A DNA stretch of 64,000 bases from Diaporthe sp. PMI_573 (lineage: Eukaryota; Ascomycota; Sordariomycetes; Diaporthales; Diaporthaceae), in NCBI GenBank assembly GCA_021399435.1, contig JAJTUP010000143.1:1-64000 (forward strand), in the 5' to 3' direction. A program made the position numbers and the translations under genes. Position 1 is the first letter of the stretch. The number at the start of each line of letters is the position of its first letter. Positions 24,498 to 35,500 of the stretch are shown one piece after another. The notes under the pieces were generated by a model. The model was not told the DNA's origin, did not search any database, and was given only the letters and a program-made list of their open reading frames with translations.

Positions 24498-24751
24498 TGT
24501 TAGTACGGCCCTGATGCCTTAGGTCAGGGGGTCTTTGCACATACAAATAGGGGCGAGCAAAAGGAACCACCGTACGTATCTAGGTACGGGTTCGATTCTT
24601 GCTACGGAAGGAAGAAGGAAGCTATCATCATCGTGGGCGCCGAAGCACTTGGTGTAGTGGCCGGCCTTCTGCTGACTAAGCCGGACCGGCCCTTCTGATT
24701 GGCCACAGCCGGGCCGGGCATGCGGCCCCTTCAACGGTCACCAAACCCACA
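24498..24751 (-). repeat. 5' LTR of copia element B
   Basis: This is the less mutated partner of the 17,350-17,603 LTR, with the same 254-bp length. It keeps 15 G residues that are A in the left copy. The B-box-like GGTTCGATTC is at 24,589-24,598. The TSD AATAT follows directly. Confidence 0.95.
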
Positions 24752-26414
24752 AATATAATAATATATAAAGTCTTAGGCCCGACGCCTAAAAGCTTTAATC
24801 AGCCTATATTATATTTGCTTTAAGCCTTTCTTAACAATCTCTACTTCTATATATGCCGCTCTACTTATATACTAGTATATAGCCTTATTTCTTACGTTCT
24901 TAAATTAAAAAGTTTATAAATTTTATTATATTAGCCCTCTTTTTATATAGAGTTTTTAAATACTATATTATCTTTTATTTAATTTATAAAAATCTTAATA
25001 GAAAAAGGCTATAATTTTAGAAAAAGCCTTTTATTATAGCTCTACTAAGATATTAAATTAAATTATATATAATACTAACTAATAAAAAGACAGTAGTTTA
25101 TTATCTATAAATTATATAAAATAGTATTAAAATAAATTTTATTAGAGTTAAAAATTATTTTAGATCTTAAAATAAAGATTTTTAATATATTTTACTATAG
25201 TGTTTATAATAATAAGTAGTTTTAAGCTTTAACTTATCTTAAATTTTATTTATAAAAAGCCTTAAAGAATTAAGTCTACAAGCTATTAGAATAAGTCTCT
25301 AGTTATTTAGAGATATTTATATAAACTTTTTAGCTATATTACAGCTAATTTTCAAAAAATTACCTATTATCTATACAATCTTTCCTATAAGGCATTTATA
25401 TATTACTAAAGCTATTATATATAAACTAAAATAATATCTAGCCTATATAATTATAAGTAAGCAATTTTACTAATCTAAATATAGACTAATAGTAAGAATA
25501 GATAGAAGTAAATAAGATATATAAGCAAAAATAAATTATTTTATTATAGATATAGTAGCAAATAAATAAGATATATAGCTAAGTATATATTTATTAAGTA
25601 ACCTAGCTATTAGATAATAACTTACCTAGCGACTAGAATCTACAGGCCTACTATATATTAGCACCTAGATATAAAGCTAATAAAGACTTAGATTATAGTA
25701 TTTAATTAATATAATAAAGGTAAGTTAAACTGTTTTTTAGAATAACTATTATAGATATATAGTCTAGTCTTTAGTAGCTAAGATAGGTAGGCTATATTAA
25801 TGCTCATCTATTTTAAACAGACTAAAAGTTGTCGATAACTAACTTATTTAGATTATTTCAAGCCTATATAGTAAAGTTAATTAAATATATAGCTACTAGC
25901 ACTATTAATAAAAACTAAATAACTTTAAACCTACTATAAAATATTAATTACTAGATTCTATTACTAGTATAGAATTATCTAGCATTAGCTTAGGCCTAGA
26001 AACACCTATAATATCTCTTATAGTAAAATACCTTTTATCTACCTAGTTTTTTATCTGCTATAGAAATAGTTATAGTAGATGCTACAAATTATTAGTAGTA
26101 TAAGGCCTTTTAGGTTGTTTAAACTAATCTCTATAAGATTAATATAAATATAGATATTAAAGCTATAGTAAACTAGATCTAAGAGTTTAATACAACTGCC
26201 TAGCTTTGTAGTATAGGTGGTATTTAAGTATAGTATCTAACCTAGCTCGGCTTTTAGAGCTGCAACCCTTACCTTAAGGAGAGGGAGAGTAGTAATCTTG
26301 TCGATAATACACCGGCGGCTGCTAGAGCCTGTAGCCTTAAGTTTCTTGCCTTAGGCAGCTACTAAGTACTCTAAGTAGTACTATATCTTTTCTAATAGCA
26401 GCCTATAGGAGTAT
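24752..26414. other. RIP-degraded DNA right of copia element B
   Basis: This is the former continuation of 16,503-17,344. It is AT-saturated, with no ORF and no recognised protein. A partly readable + frame around 25,850-26,250 is not identifiable. Confidence 0.5.
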
Positions 26415-26937
26415 TGTTAAACGGAAACGCTCGTGTAGGCGCTGCACGTAGGGAGTTACCCTAGACTTCACGTAAGGAGTTACCCTAGACTTAGTGCTAG
26501 TGGCGTGCGCGGCGGCAGATGAGTTTGGTGGCCGTGAGTCAATTTTTTGGGCTGTTTTAAGACCCTAACTTCGAACCTCTGCATTCCCCTTATTTCTTAC
26601 CCAAAAAGCATGTAACCTAGTTTATTAGATAGCCTGATTTCTGAAGTTTATCTGTATTTAGTTTGGTTACTGTCAGGGTTAGGGTTGGCTAGTTATTCAT
26701 GGCTGAAGAGAGTGGGTCTGGGGGCCGAATTTTCCGGCCTGGCCATTCCTACACCAGAGCCACCCGCAGCGTGCCAAGGATTGAGACAATGTCGGAGGGA
26801 CTGTGAGGAGGGCTGACAGAAGCCCACTCAAATTTAATACAAAGTTGTCTAGATCATTCTCAACTATCCTAATTTGCCTTAGTGTACCCTACTGCGACCC
26901 TGCCAATAAAACATACTGCTAAAGGCACTATCCTTTA
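26415..26937 (+). repeat. Approx. 530-bp dispersed repeat R530, copy A
   Basis: It starts TGTTAAACGGAAACGCT and ends near CCTTTA. It holds two copies of a roughly 27-bp CACGTAGGGAGTTACCCTAG motif and the telomere-like AGGGTTAGGGTT (26,675-26,686). It is homologous to 47,076-47,607, 48,107-48,603 and the reverse complement of 49,950-50,478. The TG...CA-like ends suggest a solo LTR, but I find no clear target duplication. It shares its 3' end type with copy C. Confidence 0.85.
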
Positions 26938-27620
26938 GAGTTTTAACATATCTCGTAACTCTACCGACTAGTACCACAGAGTTAACACTTGTAGCATTTA
27001 ATCTAAAGTATCTAGGTTATCTAAATAGGTTTCTTTAGTGTCAGTATATTAGTTTATAATATAAAGGAGTAATAATAACGTAAAAAAAAAATAATATAAA
27101 AAAAAGCAATATTAATATAAAAAGAAACAATAATAATATAAAAAAGAGTAACAATAATGTAGAGCTGCTAAAGGCTGTGTCTTTAAGAATTAATACTAAT
27201 ATAAAGAAGCTAAAGAACATATAAGTATATTATAACTATTAATACTTTACTAATATCTTAAAATATATTATTTTCTTAACGCCGCTATTAAAGTAGTAAG
27301 TAATTATTTCCTAACAATATAAAGAGATATAATAAATTTAACTAGCCGAATCTATTTTTAATAAATTATCCTATAGACTATATTTCCAATAAGACAAAAT
27401 AAAGTCTAGAATTAGCTTTTCTTTAATCTTTTGTTTTATTTCCAAGCTGCCTTTTTGTCTTAATATTAGCTAAAAATATATAAGATCCTTGCTTTATCTA
27501 GTTAGTAACAAGCTTAGACTCTATAATTCTTAGCGTAATATTATAAAAAACGCAATCTAAAAGCTAGTAGACAAGATATATAACAATCTAGCACTGATAT
27601 AAAGCTTGTTGTAAGGCTTA
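26938..27620. other. AT-rich DNA with simple A-rich repeats
   Basis: An A-rich imperfect tandem repeat of a unit like AATAATATAAAAAARAGYAA occupies about 27,060-27,165. The rest is AT-rich without an ORF. Confidence 0.5.
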
Positions 27621-27945
27621 TTGGTGGATTAACGGCTAACGAATCCTGTGAATCGTCGCCTTTATAGAGGTAACCGGGAGGGGAAAGCGCTAATTCTTCA
27701 GGTGAGTCCACTTTATGTCGTGTCTAAGATGTGTAACGGGGGGGAGAGGGCGCTAATTTGTCAGCCGAGTCTTCTAGAGGCTGTATCTCGGCTGTGGTAC
27801 GTTCTTGGCCGGCAGTTGTCTCTAGTTGAGGCGCTCTAACATTTGCAGCCTAGATGAAGTTGTTTTGGCGCCGTTTAGTTAAGTTTAGCGTGTTTCTAAG
27901 TGCCCTAGCCTGCTTGACGAATATATCGAGATTATTAGTTATGGT
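27621..27945 (-). pseudogene. 3' part of a decayed fungal hypothetical gene split by Ty3 element B
   Basis: The minus-strand frame starting at the TSD reads TNNLDIFVKQARALRNT, then LTKRRQNNFI and ANVRAPQLETTAGQ. Arg/Ala-rich helical sequence of this kind ends a large family of fungal hypothetical proteins. It joins in frame, across one copy of the 5-bp TSD, to the part at 39,905-40,617. Beyond about 27,800 the frame continues with a Pro/Ser-rich tail (SADKLAPSPPRY, SPEELALSPPGY) to roughly 27,630. The base composition is only mildly RIP-affected. The + strand ORF at 27,648-27,839 is its shadow. Confidence 0.6.
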
Positions 27946-28263
27946 AAAAACGTGGACACCAAGCCGAGCATAGGTGCGCGTTCTGCTGGCCCCTCTGAGC
28001 GAGAGAGAGGAAACTGCTAGAGGGCTCCAACGCGAAGAAAGAAGAGATAATGAAAAAGGGTCGGAAGGGCCATAAAGGCGATAAAAGCAGTGATTGGGTT
28101 TTGATTAGACAATGTCATAGATTATTAAATAATAATAATAGAAGAATGAGTTGAATTGTTACTTCGGCCCTTGAGAGGGATAGAAGTATGTCTGGTACTT
28201 ATAGTATAGACGGCTAAGAAAAATTTATCGTACTAGCTACGTAAAACACTGTACCTTATAATA
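27946..28263 (-). repeat. 3' LTR of Ty3 element B
   Basis: This 318-bp repeat matches 39,587-39,904. On the minus strand it begins TATTATAAGG (TGTTACAGGG in the other copy). If the ATGGT target duplication is accepted it ends in TTTTT rather than CA. Four further bases would give a TG...CA form but no duplication. It carries a GAGCGAGAGAGAGGAAAC tract and transitions of both types relative to its partner. Confidence 0.9.
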
Positions 28264-30821
28264 TACCCCTTTCCGGCCCTTTGCTCCCTAGAGTAGAAGG
28301 ATCGACTAAACCATTTATCCGCCATTTTGATTAGTTTCCTCTTGTATCTTTGTAGCGCTTAGCTTGCTGGTCCCGGGCTGTTACCTAGTTAATGTTTTCC
28401 CAAGTGTTGCTTGTATAATGTACTTAAACAATATAAGTCTATCTGTGAAACTCCGGCTTTATGGTGGGTATTAGAATTCATTTTGTTGCTCTTTTTGTGG
28501 TTATATAATAATGAGCCTAAACATTGTAAGCTCTAATCTAATTATACCAAGCTTTCTGTTTGTCGTCTATCTTAGTACTATCAGGCTCTATACTCTAATG
28601 TCTGTTAATCTGGTAAAACCTTATGCTTGTCTTTATGACGGGCGGTTATAATTTGACTGTTTTAATATAAATAAAGGACTGTTTGTCTCCTATGCTTAGT
28701 TGTTTTATTATTAAAGAAAGTGGCTACTTTAATTGTATACAAGAGACTCTATAGTTAATTAGGCGGTATAGATTAATACGTCTAACCTGGTTCTTCATTT
28801 CTTTTATAATTATTTTAGTCGGTAGTCGCTTTACAGGTAGTATAGGTAGATTTGTATAAAGCTCTATATTATAAAGTCCCTTTTTAATAAGTTTTGGCTG
28901 GGAGATTAGACTGTATTTTTTCTTTACCTTCTGGAAATTGTTAAGGCTGATTAAAGGGTAGTTAATAGGTTCTTAAAAACTATACCTAAGTCTGTTTAGC
29001 TTTAATTAGATAGCAAATATTTATATCTAGACTGCTGTTTCTTTAGGAGAAAGCCTTATAGAAGGATTCTGGGCTAAGTTTAAGCTTTTTTAGTTACTAA
29101 ACTCTTAGTTATTCTTTCCTTTATTTTCTTAAAAAAAGAAAGCCATATAGTTGGCTACCTGCCAGCCATAGTTGGTAAAGCTTGTTTAGGGTAAAATAGT
29201 AACATTAATTGCTCTAGGCTCCTTTGCCTTAGGATATCCTTTTTTGATAAAGCTCTTGTAAATAGTTATAATTCTCCTGTAGTTATGGTTTTACTCTCCT
29301 GTATTTAGGTAGGTATTAATAGACCCGAGGCGATTAGTAGCGTAATTATAGATTCTAAGGGCAAAGTACTTAGGCGTGTATATCGGTATAACGATAAACC
29401 GGTGCTCTAGTATTAGTTGTAACTATTTAAAGTTAGAGTAGGCTGGCTGATTATGAGAAATGATAAAGTAACTGATAAATATAATGTTAGTAAAGTTAAG
29501 AAGCTGTTATCTAATTAAGGCTAAGATATAATTGCTTTAAAGCTCCTTATTTTGAGCTAGGAGTCCTTTAGTATCTGCCAGGTTTAGAGCTAGGTATGCC
29601 TAATATTTATTAAAGAAGTTTTACGACTTAAGTAGTGATTGGAGCTTAGGGTATATATTAATATCCGGAAAGTAGTTAGCAACTATCTTTTGTGTTTAAT
29701 TATTTGTAATAATATAATTAATGTTAAAGAATAAAGGCCTGTTCTTATATTCTATTAGCTAAACTTGTCTAATCTTAAGCCTATATATAAGAATTTGAGT
29801 CTTAAATGGGTTGCGGGAAAGATCTATGCTAGCCTTATGGTTAAAGTTATGATAGTTTTAGATGTTAATTAGATTAGGAAAACGGATGCTAGATAGTTAT
29901 GTGCTAAAGTTGTTATAAAAGGGTAGTTGTAATAATTGGATGGTAGGGTTAACTTGATTAGTAATAGAGATAGGCTTGACTGATAGAATTAGGGTATTTG
30001 GGTTAAATGTCTCTTTTAAAGAAATGCTGGGAGAGGCTCTGGGAGACCTATAATGGGAGAAAGCTATCTGTAAAGTCTTAGTTATATGGAAGTTAGACCT
30101 AGAACGATGGCTGGATCCGCCTCTTCTAGACTGCCTGTTGCTTATAGTGGCTTTCTAATTATCTATAAGTGTAGTAAGAAGTATAAGGGAATTAAGTAGG
30201 TGATAAAAAGGAGGAGTAAAGTATAGGGAAAGTAGCGAGAAGCTTGTACCCTTAGGGGATGCCGTGTGGATAATTAAGCAAAGAGGTTGATATTGTAAAA
30301 AGGGTAGCTTTGCTACTTAGAGGTTGTGAGAAGGATGAAATATAGTAATAATATATCTTGCCTAAATTAGTTCTTTAGTATTACTAAAGGCTTTAGATGT
30401 AGTTAATTAGAAACTAGAAAGTAGCTAAAAGAGGTTTGTGGGTATTAGTTGGAAAGGTTTTAAGAAAAGGTCGTGTTAGGTGCTATGGGATTTTTATAGA
30501 CTAGTAAAAGCGCTGCTTTTTGTGAATTACTTATATTTATTAGTTACTTTCTATTTTTTCTGCTTTCCTTTAGGTATTAGAGTGGTCTAAGTATTTATTT
30601 ATGTAAGTAGCTGAGGTTAGTAAATTACCAGGCCTCTTAGGTACTCTCTTACGTTTTTTAAAAACTTCTCCTCTCTTTTACTAATTCCGTTTAACCTTTT
30701 CTTGTAATACCAACTTTTTACTACTTAGGGTATTACTTTATTGCTCTAATTAGACACTAAACAAGCTTTCTAAACTAAATCTTACTTTTATATTACTATC
30801 TTTCTTCTTTTATTTTTTAAA
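28264..30821. other. Non-gag-pol interior of Ty3 element B
   Basis: This AT-rich stretch lies between the 3' LTR and the antisense Cys-rich ORF. I recognise no protein on either strand. It may be the untranslated region, or the decayed 3' end, of the antisense gene. Confidence 0.45.
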
Positions 30822-31688
30822 ATGTCTTTTTATACTTCTTAGAATCCTGATAAGAAGGGAAAGGGAAAGGAGGAAAGTAAGTAGGAGCCTGCTTATCCTT
30901 TATATAAGTCTGACTGCCTTAAACTGATTGTCGACTATGGCATTTGTATTATTTTTGTGAACTAAGGTGTGCTTTTGTAGAATGTTGTCCTTAAGTCTAA
31001 ACTCTATATCTCCTTTGCCTAAAATATCTCTATTTATATCTTGATTAGTTGTGGCGCAAACTAGTATATTGCATGGCTTCTGTTTAAGCCTACTGTTAAG
31101 AAGATTATAATTAATTTTTTTATTTTCTTTTTATTAAACGAGGATCGTAATTTCCTCTATAAGTACCTTTAAACACTAATGTAGATAGGTGCTAATAAGG
31201 TCTTTGTTAAGAAGGTTAACGGTAAGCCATATGAAAAGTATATGTCTAACTTGTGCTGATTAGATAATAAGTGCCGCGCCCCTACCCTTTTTGTTACCTT
31301 TTTTGGTCATTAAAATGCTTCTCCCTGTGAGTACTGTCTTGCGTGCATGTCCCGGAACTTTAACTATAGGGTCCCCATTATAGTTCCTTTCTTTAAGTAC
31401 TAAAGCATCCCTGGTTTCAAGAAGGGCATGTGTACCAACTGTCTTTACTATATTAAAGGCGGCAACTGTACTTTTAACAAGGATTTCTACATTTCTGCTG
31501 TTGAGGCTGCTACTGCTTTGCTTGATTATAAACTCGAGGGCGCTTTCTGATTAGAACTTACCTTGGGCAAATTTACCTAGATTGATAAGGAATTTAACTT
31601 TAATAAAGTAAGGGAGGAAGTAATTGGAAAGGTGAAGGGTTTTTGGCCTAGACTTAAGAAGCTAAAGCTTAAAAAGAAGAGGTTCTGA
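30822..31688 (+). pseudogene. Antisense Cys-rich accessory ORF of Ty3 element B
   Basis: From an ATG at 30,822 one frame runs 288 codons to TGA at 31,686-31,688 with no frameshift. It is broken by 13 in-frame TAG/TAA/TGA codons, all explained by C-to-T change of CAG, CAA, CGA or TGG. It begins with a Lys/Gly/Glu-rich segment (NPDKKGKGKEESK). The middle holds SPCEYCLACMSRNFNYR, and the C-terminal third IPGFKKGMCTNC, then GGNCTF, followed by a basic tail (KLKLKKKRF). The C-x2-C-x2-C and C-x2-C-x7-C spacing suggests zinc binding. I recall similar 'GxCxNCxxxxxGxxCSF' proteins among mould hypotheticals, but assign no function. It is antisense to gag-pol. Confidence 0.65.
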
Positions 31689-31971
31689 GAGTAATTCGGG
31701 AAAAGAATTAGGGTAAAAGGTTATATAAGGTAATAGACGTTGGGTTTATAGAACTATTACTCTCTATTCTTGCAATGAGTAATTAATTTTAAATTTTATA
31801 TATTGTGTAATAGTAAAATGAATGTAAACTGGGCTCTGATTAGAGTAAAACAAATATTATAGGGCAATAAACGAAAGAAAAGGAGCCTAGTAAAAAAAAA
31901 ATATTTAGATGTAAAGAAAATAATTGGTCTGCGGCAGACCGCTAGTCTTGATGTATTGCGGACAGGAGTAT

Positions 31972-31982
31972 CCCCCCCCCCC
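31972..31982. repeat. Homopolymer run of 11 C
   Basis: Eleven consecutive C lie in AT-rich DNA downstream of the antisense ORF. Such runs are prone to slippage and sequencing error. Confidence 0.95.
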
Positions 31983-32599
31983 GGAATAATAAAATAAAAG
32001 TAAAATTATATTTAAATGAAAATAAAGTATTTAAGAAACAAGCTAATAATCTAATCGGCAAGGGTTACTTGTCTCAACTATTAAAATATTAATATACTAG
32101 TTAAATTATAGTGGTTGGCGAGGTAGCTACTGTATTTAAGATTATGTTATAATGCCGGAATATAAGGTTTCTGAGTTTTTGAAAGAGGATGTAGAAATAG
32201 GTTTCATTAACTATAAGATGTCTGTAGGTATTTGTTGAGGCAAAATATCTAAAAGTCTTAATACTAATTAGAATCTTCTCTATTGTTCTCGATCTTTATG
32301 TCGGTAATAGACAAGAATAGATCTAGAAAAGTATTATATAGTTGTATTTACTAGAGCTTATAGCCTATGGTTTCTGTTTTAGGCGGGTTTTCTGTCTATA
32401 GCAATAGCATTTTTGGCTCCCAAATCCCATTATATTTAACAAACTTCTTCAGCCTTTAAGGTAAATATGTCCTACCAACTTTAGCTCTATCTAGTATTTA
32501 AAGCTTGTATATATTGTTTGGGGAAATAGAGTCGATAATATATAGACCAAACCATTGGTATGTTAGCTTTCTAAATGAAGAGTAATTAGTTTTTTATTA

Positions 32600-35500
32600 C
32601 TCATTGATAACAAGAATAAGGTTGTCTTTCTTTAGAGGCGTTGGTCTTGAAAACCTATAATGAATATCTCTGGTAGCTGTTTATTATCTGAACTTGACAA
32701 CTAATTCCCGCACTAGTTTTATGTCTTTGGCTAAATTGAGAAGGGACTTAAGACAATAGTATAGGGCTTCTTAAGGCGATATATGCGGCTCTTATGCTTG
32801 TACTCTCTAGGTCGGAATGTCGGTTTCTATCGGGATAACAGGATTGTACCTATAGAGGAGGTAAAACGGGCTTTTCCTATATAAACGCCTTAATAATGTG
32901 CAATTAGAAAAGAAGGTATATAGAAGAATATATCTCTATCCTTTTGTGCCGTCTTCTATTATCTTAGTTAACATGGCTGTAAGAGTGAAATGTTTGTGTT
33001 TAATAATTTCGTTTGCTTGTAGGTTGTATGCCAAAAGAAGGATTTGTTTAACTCTAATTAGTTAAAGGTATTGTACAAATTTCCCTATATTCTCTCTGCC
33101 TCTATTGACAATAGCTTTAAAAGGTAGCCCCTACTTAAGTAGGATATGCTAGATGAAGAATTTCTTTATATTCTTAGTGTTAGTAATTTTGAGAGGCATA
33201 GTTTTGACCTAGCCGGTAAGATTATAGTAGGCTTCTGCTAACTTGTTGTAGCCTTGATCAGAAGGTAAGTGTTGGATATTAATATGAATCTTTATAAATG
33301 GCTGGTTAGGAATAGTTGAAATAATCTCGTTATTGTAAACTCTGACACTCTATCTTGCATATTTTGGACATTTGGCTATAGCGTTCTTAATGTTAGCATA
33401 CATGCCCTTCCAGTAGTACATAGCGTAGATTTGGGAATATGTTATATCTTGTCCTTGATAACCCAAAAGAGTATATATGTTCCTGATAATCTGTAACTTT
33501 AGATTAGGATTATTAATAACTTTTTGTCGTTTAAGGCCTTTTTTAGGTAACTGCTAGAGGATTTCTTTATAAAGGGCAAAACAATAAGCTGTTTTCTTAA
33601 AGGTCTGTAATTGTAAAGATAAAAGTTCTTGCGGTATAACACTGTCCCGAAGATATATTGTAATATTCTTAGATTGTTTGGACTAAAAGCAAATATTATT
33701 AAGTATAGGGCTCTAATTAGCTTTAACTGTAGCTGTGTATTTAAGAGTTGTTTTATACTAGTCCTTAATATTTCCTTTAATTTGCCTGTTGTTGTTATTA
33801 GATGGCCCTAGAGGTTTGTGAGATAGGGCGTCGGTTATTGTATTTTCTGTCCCCTTTATATGCTAAACCATAAAGTTATAGGTCCTAATTACCGCTAGCT
33901 ATCTTGTTATAAGAGTGCTGGGTATATTTGTTACGGCTCCCTTTAGTTGCTAAACGAAAATATTTAAATTTATTTCCAAGAAGAAGTATATACTATAAAT
34001 GTAAAACTATAGGTGTTTGATTATATAGAGAACTGCCTTACATTCTCTCTTTGTGGTGTTGTATAGCTTTTCTATATTTATCTAAGCTCTATTTTTGTAC
34101 CTTATGGGATGTTAGATACTGTTTTTTTTCTATATAAGATAAGTTCCCCATTCTTAGAGACTTGTATTAATTATGAAGATAATGTTTCCTTGGCTGTAAT
34201 TAATATTGATTAGATACAGTTTAGTTGTAATAGTTGCTTTTAACATATCTATAGCTTTCTGGCATTCTTTTAACTAGTAAAACAGTGCTCCTTTCTTGAG
34301 GAGGTTAAAGAGTGGCCTGGCGATAATCCTATAGAACGGCATTTATGCCTAGTAATAGTTAATAAGGCCGACAAAGGAGCAGACCTGAAAAATGTTTTAA
34401 TAGCTTTCCTATTCTCTAATCTTAATAATCTTCTTGTCTGCTGGCGCTTAGCTAAGAATACCGCATGTATATTTAACAATGTTGGTTTAATGCTTACACT
34501 ATTTTAACTTGCAGGCATTAATAGCCGTGCCAGCCAGTTCTGCATTATAGAGGATATTGTCGAGATTCTTAATATATTCCGCTATATATCTTCTGACTCC
34601 GGGCAGATTAGGAATCTCCTTGTTGTTATAATCTGTATCGGGATTTCTAATAGCTACATTATCTAGAAAAGGTCTGTAGATTAAGGGAATTAAGTCATAC
34701 AATAGCCGCACCATATATTGTATAAACTAGGCTATAGAATTAGTAATATTTATAGGTAGGCTATATTGTTGAAATAATCCGATTAGTGTTGTAAAGGTTG
34801 TTATGTTGCGGCTTTTCTTATCAAGTTTAATCTAATTGTAGTCTAAGAAGAAATTTAGGAGAGAAAGAATCTTGTATATTGTAAATTCTTCTACAAATTT
34901 ATCTACTGCCAGAGGTATAAAGGCGTCTCTAATTGTGACTCTATTTCCTTTAGAGATATTATTAATTAGCCGGTATTTTAAGTCTTTTTTCTTAATTAGA
35001 AACTAGCCGTTTTGGTATACTATGTGAGATTTCTTGATAATGCTACTTGTCTTTCTTTCTTTTAGCATTTTGATAGCTGTTACTCTGAGGGCTCTAGGTA
35101 GCTTAATTGTCTTTGTTTGGTAGGCCTTATGTGGCATAGTTCTGATTGTTTAAGGTAGAGCAACATTTATACTGATTTAAGATATATGAGACTAGTTTTA
35201 GGTAAGGGCCTTTTCTCTATTAAATAAGAGATAGGCAAATATGTTCCTTTCTTTAGTTAAAAAGCTGTTATAGTTATCCTTTATAATCTGTTCCAAGCAA
35301 TTAGGAATAAGTCGAGATTTTTTCTTAATTTTAGAGAATTTTGGCCGTATCTAGGGGTTGTATTTATGTCTATGGTTCCGGTTTATGGTATCTCTAATTT
35401 TTGCTTTATGGCTTAACTTCTAGTTAACCATTCTCTTCGGAACTGATCTATTAGATAGGTAATTATCTACTGGATATACTTTAACTCCCGCCCTCTTATA

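Larger units (their letters stand above)
17350..24751 (-). mobile_element. Ty1/copia LTR retrotransposon B, RIP-degraded
   Basis: Two 254-bp direct repeats bound it, with a perfect 5-bp duplication AATAT at 17,345-17,349 and 24,752-24,756. Gag-pol reads on the minus strand from an ATG at 22,890. A Gag zinc knuckle of the fungal copia type (CFMCSKEGCWSTN) lies at about 21,245-21,290. The RT block GMQTDNTLILGT is near 18,715-18,760. The RNase H end IYGDDNLVDALTK is at about 17,850-17,890. RT before RNase H at the far end fits Ty1/copia. Stops at expected Trp/Gln codons make it defective. The 1.6-kb leader between the 5' LTR and gag is unusually long. Confidence 0.93.

Noticed and set aside
27648..27839. 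63-codon + strand ORF
   Set aside because: It is the complement of the Pro/Ser-rich tail of the split DUF7924-like pseudogene.
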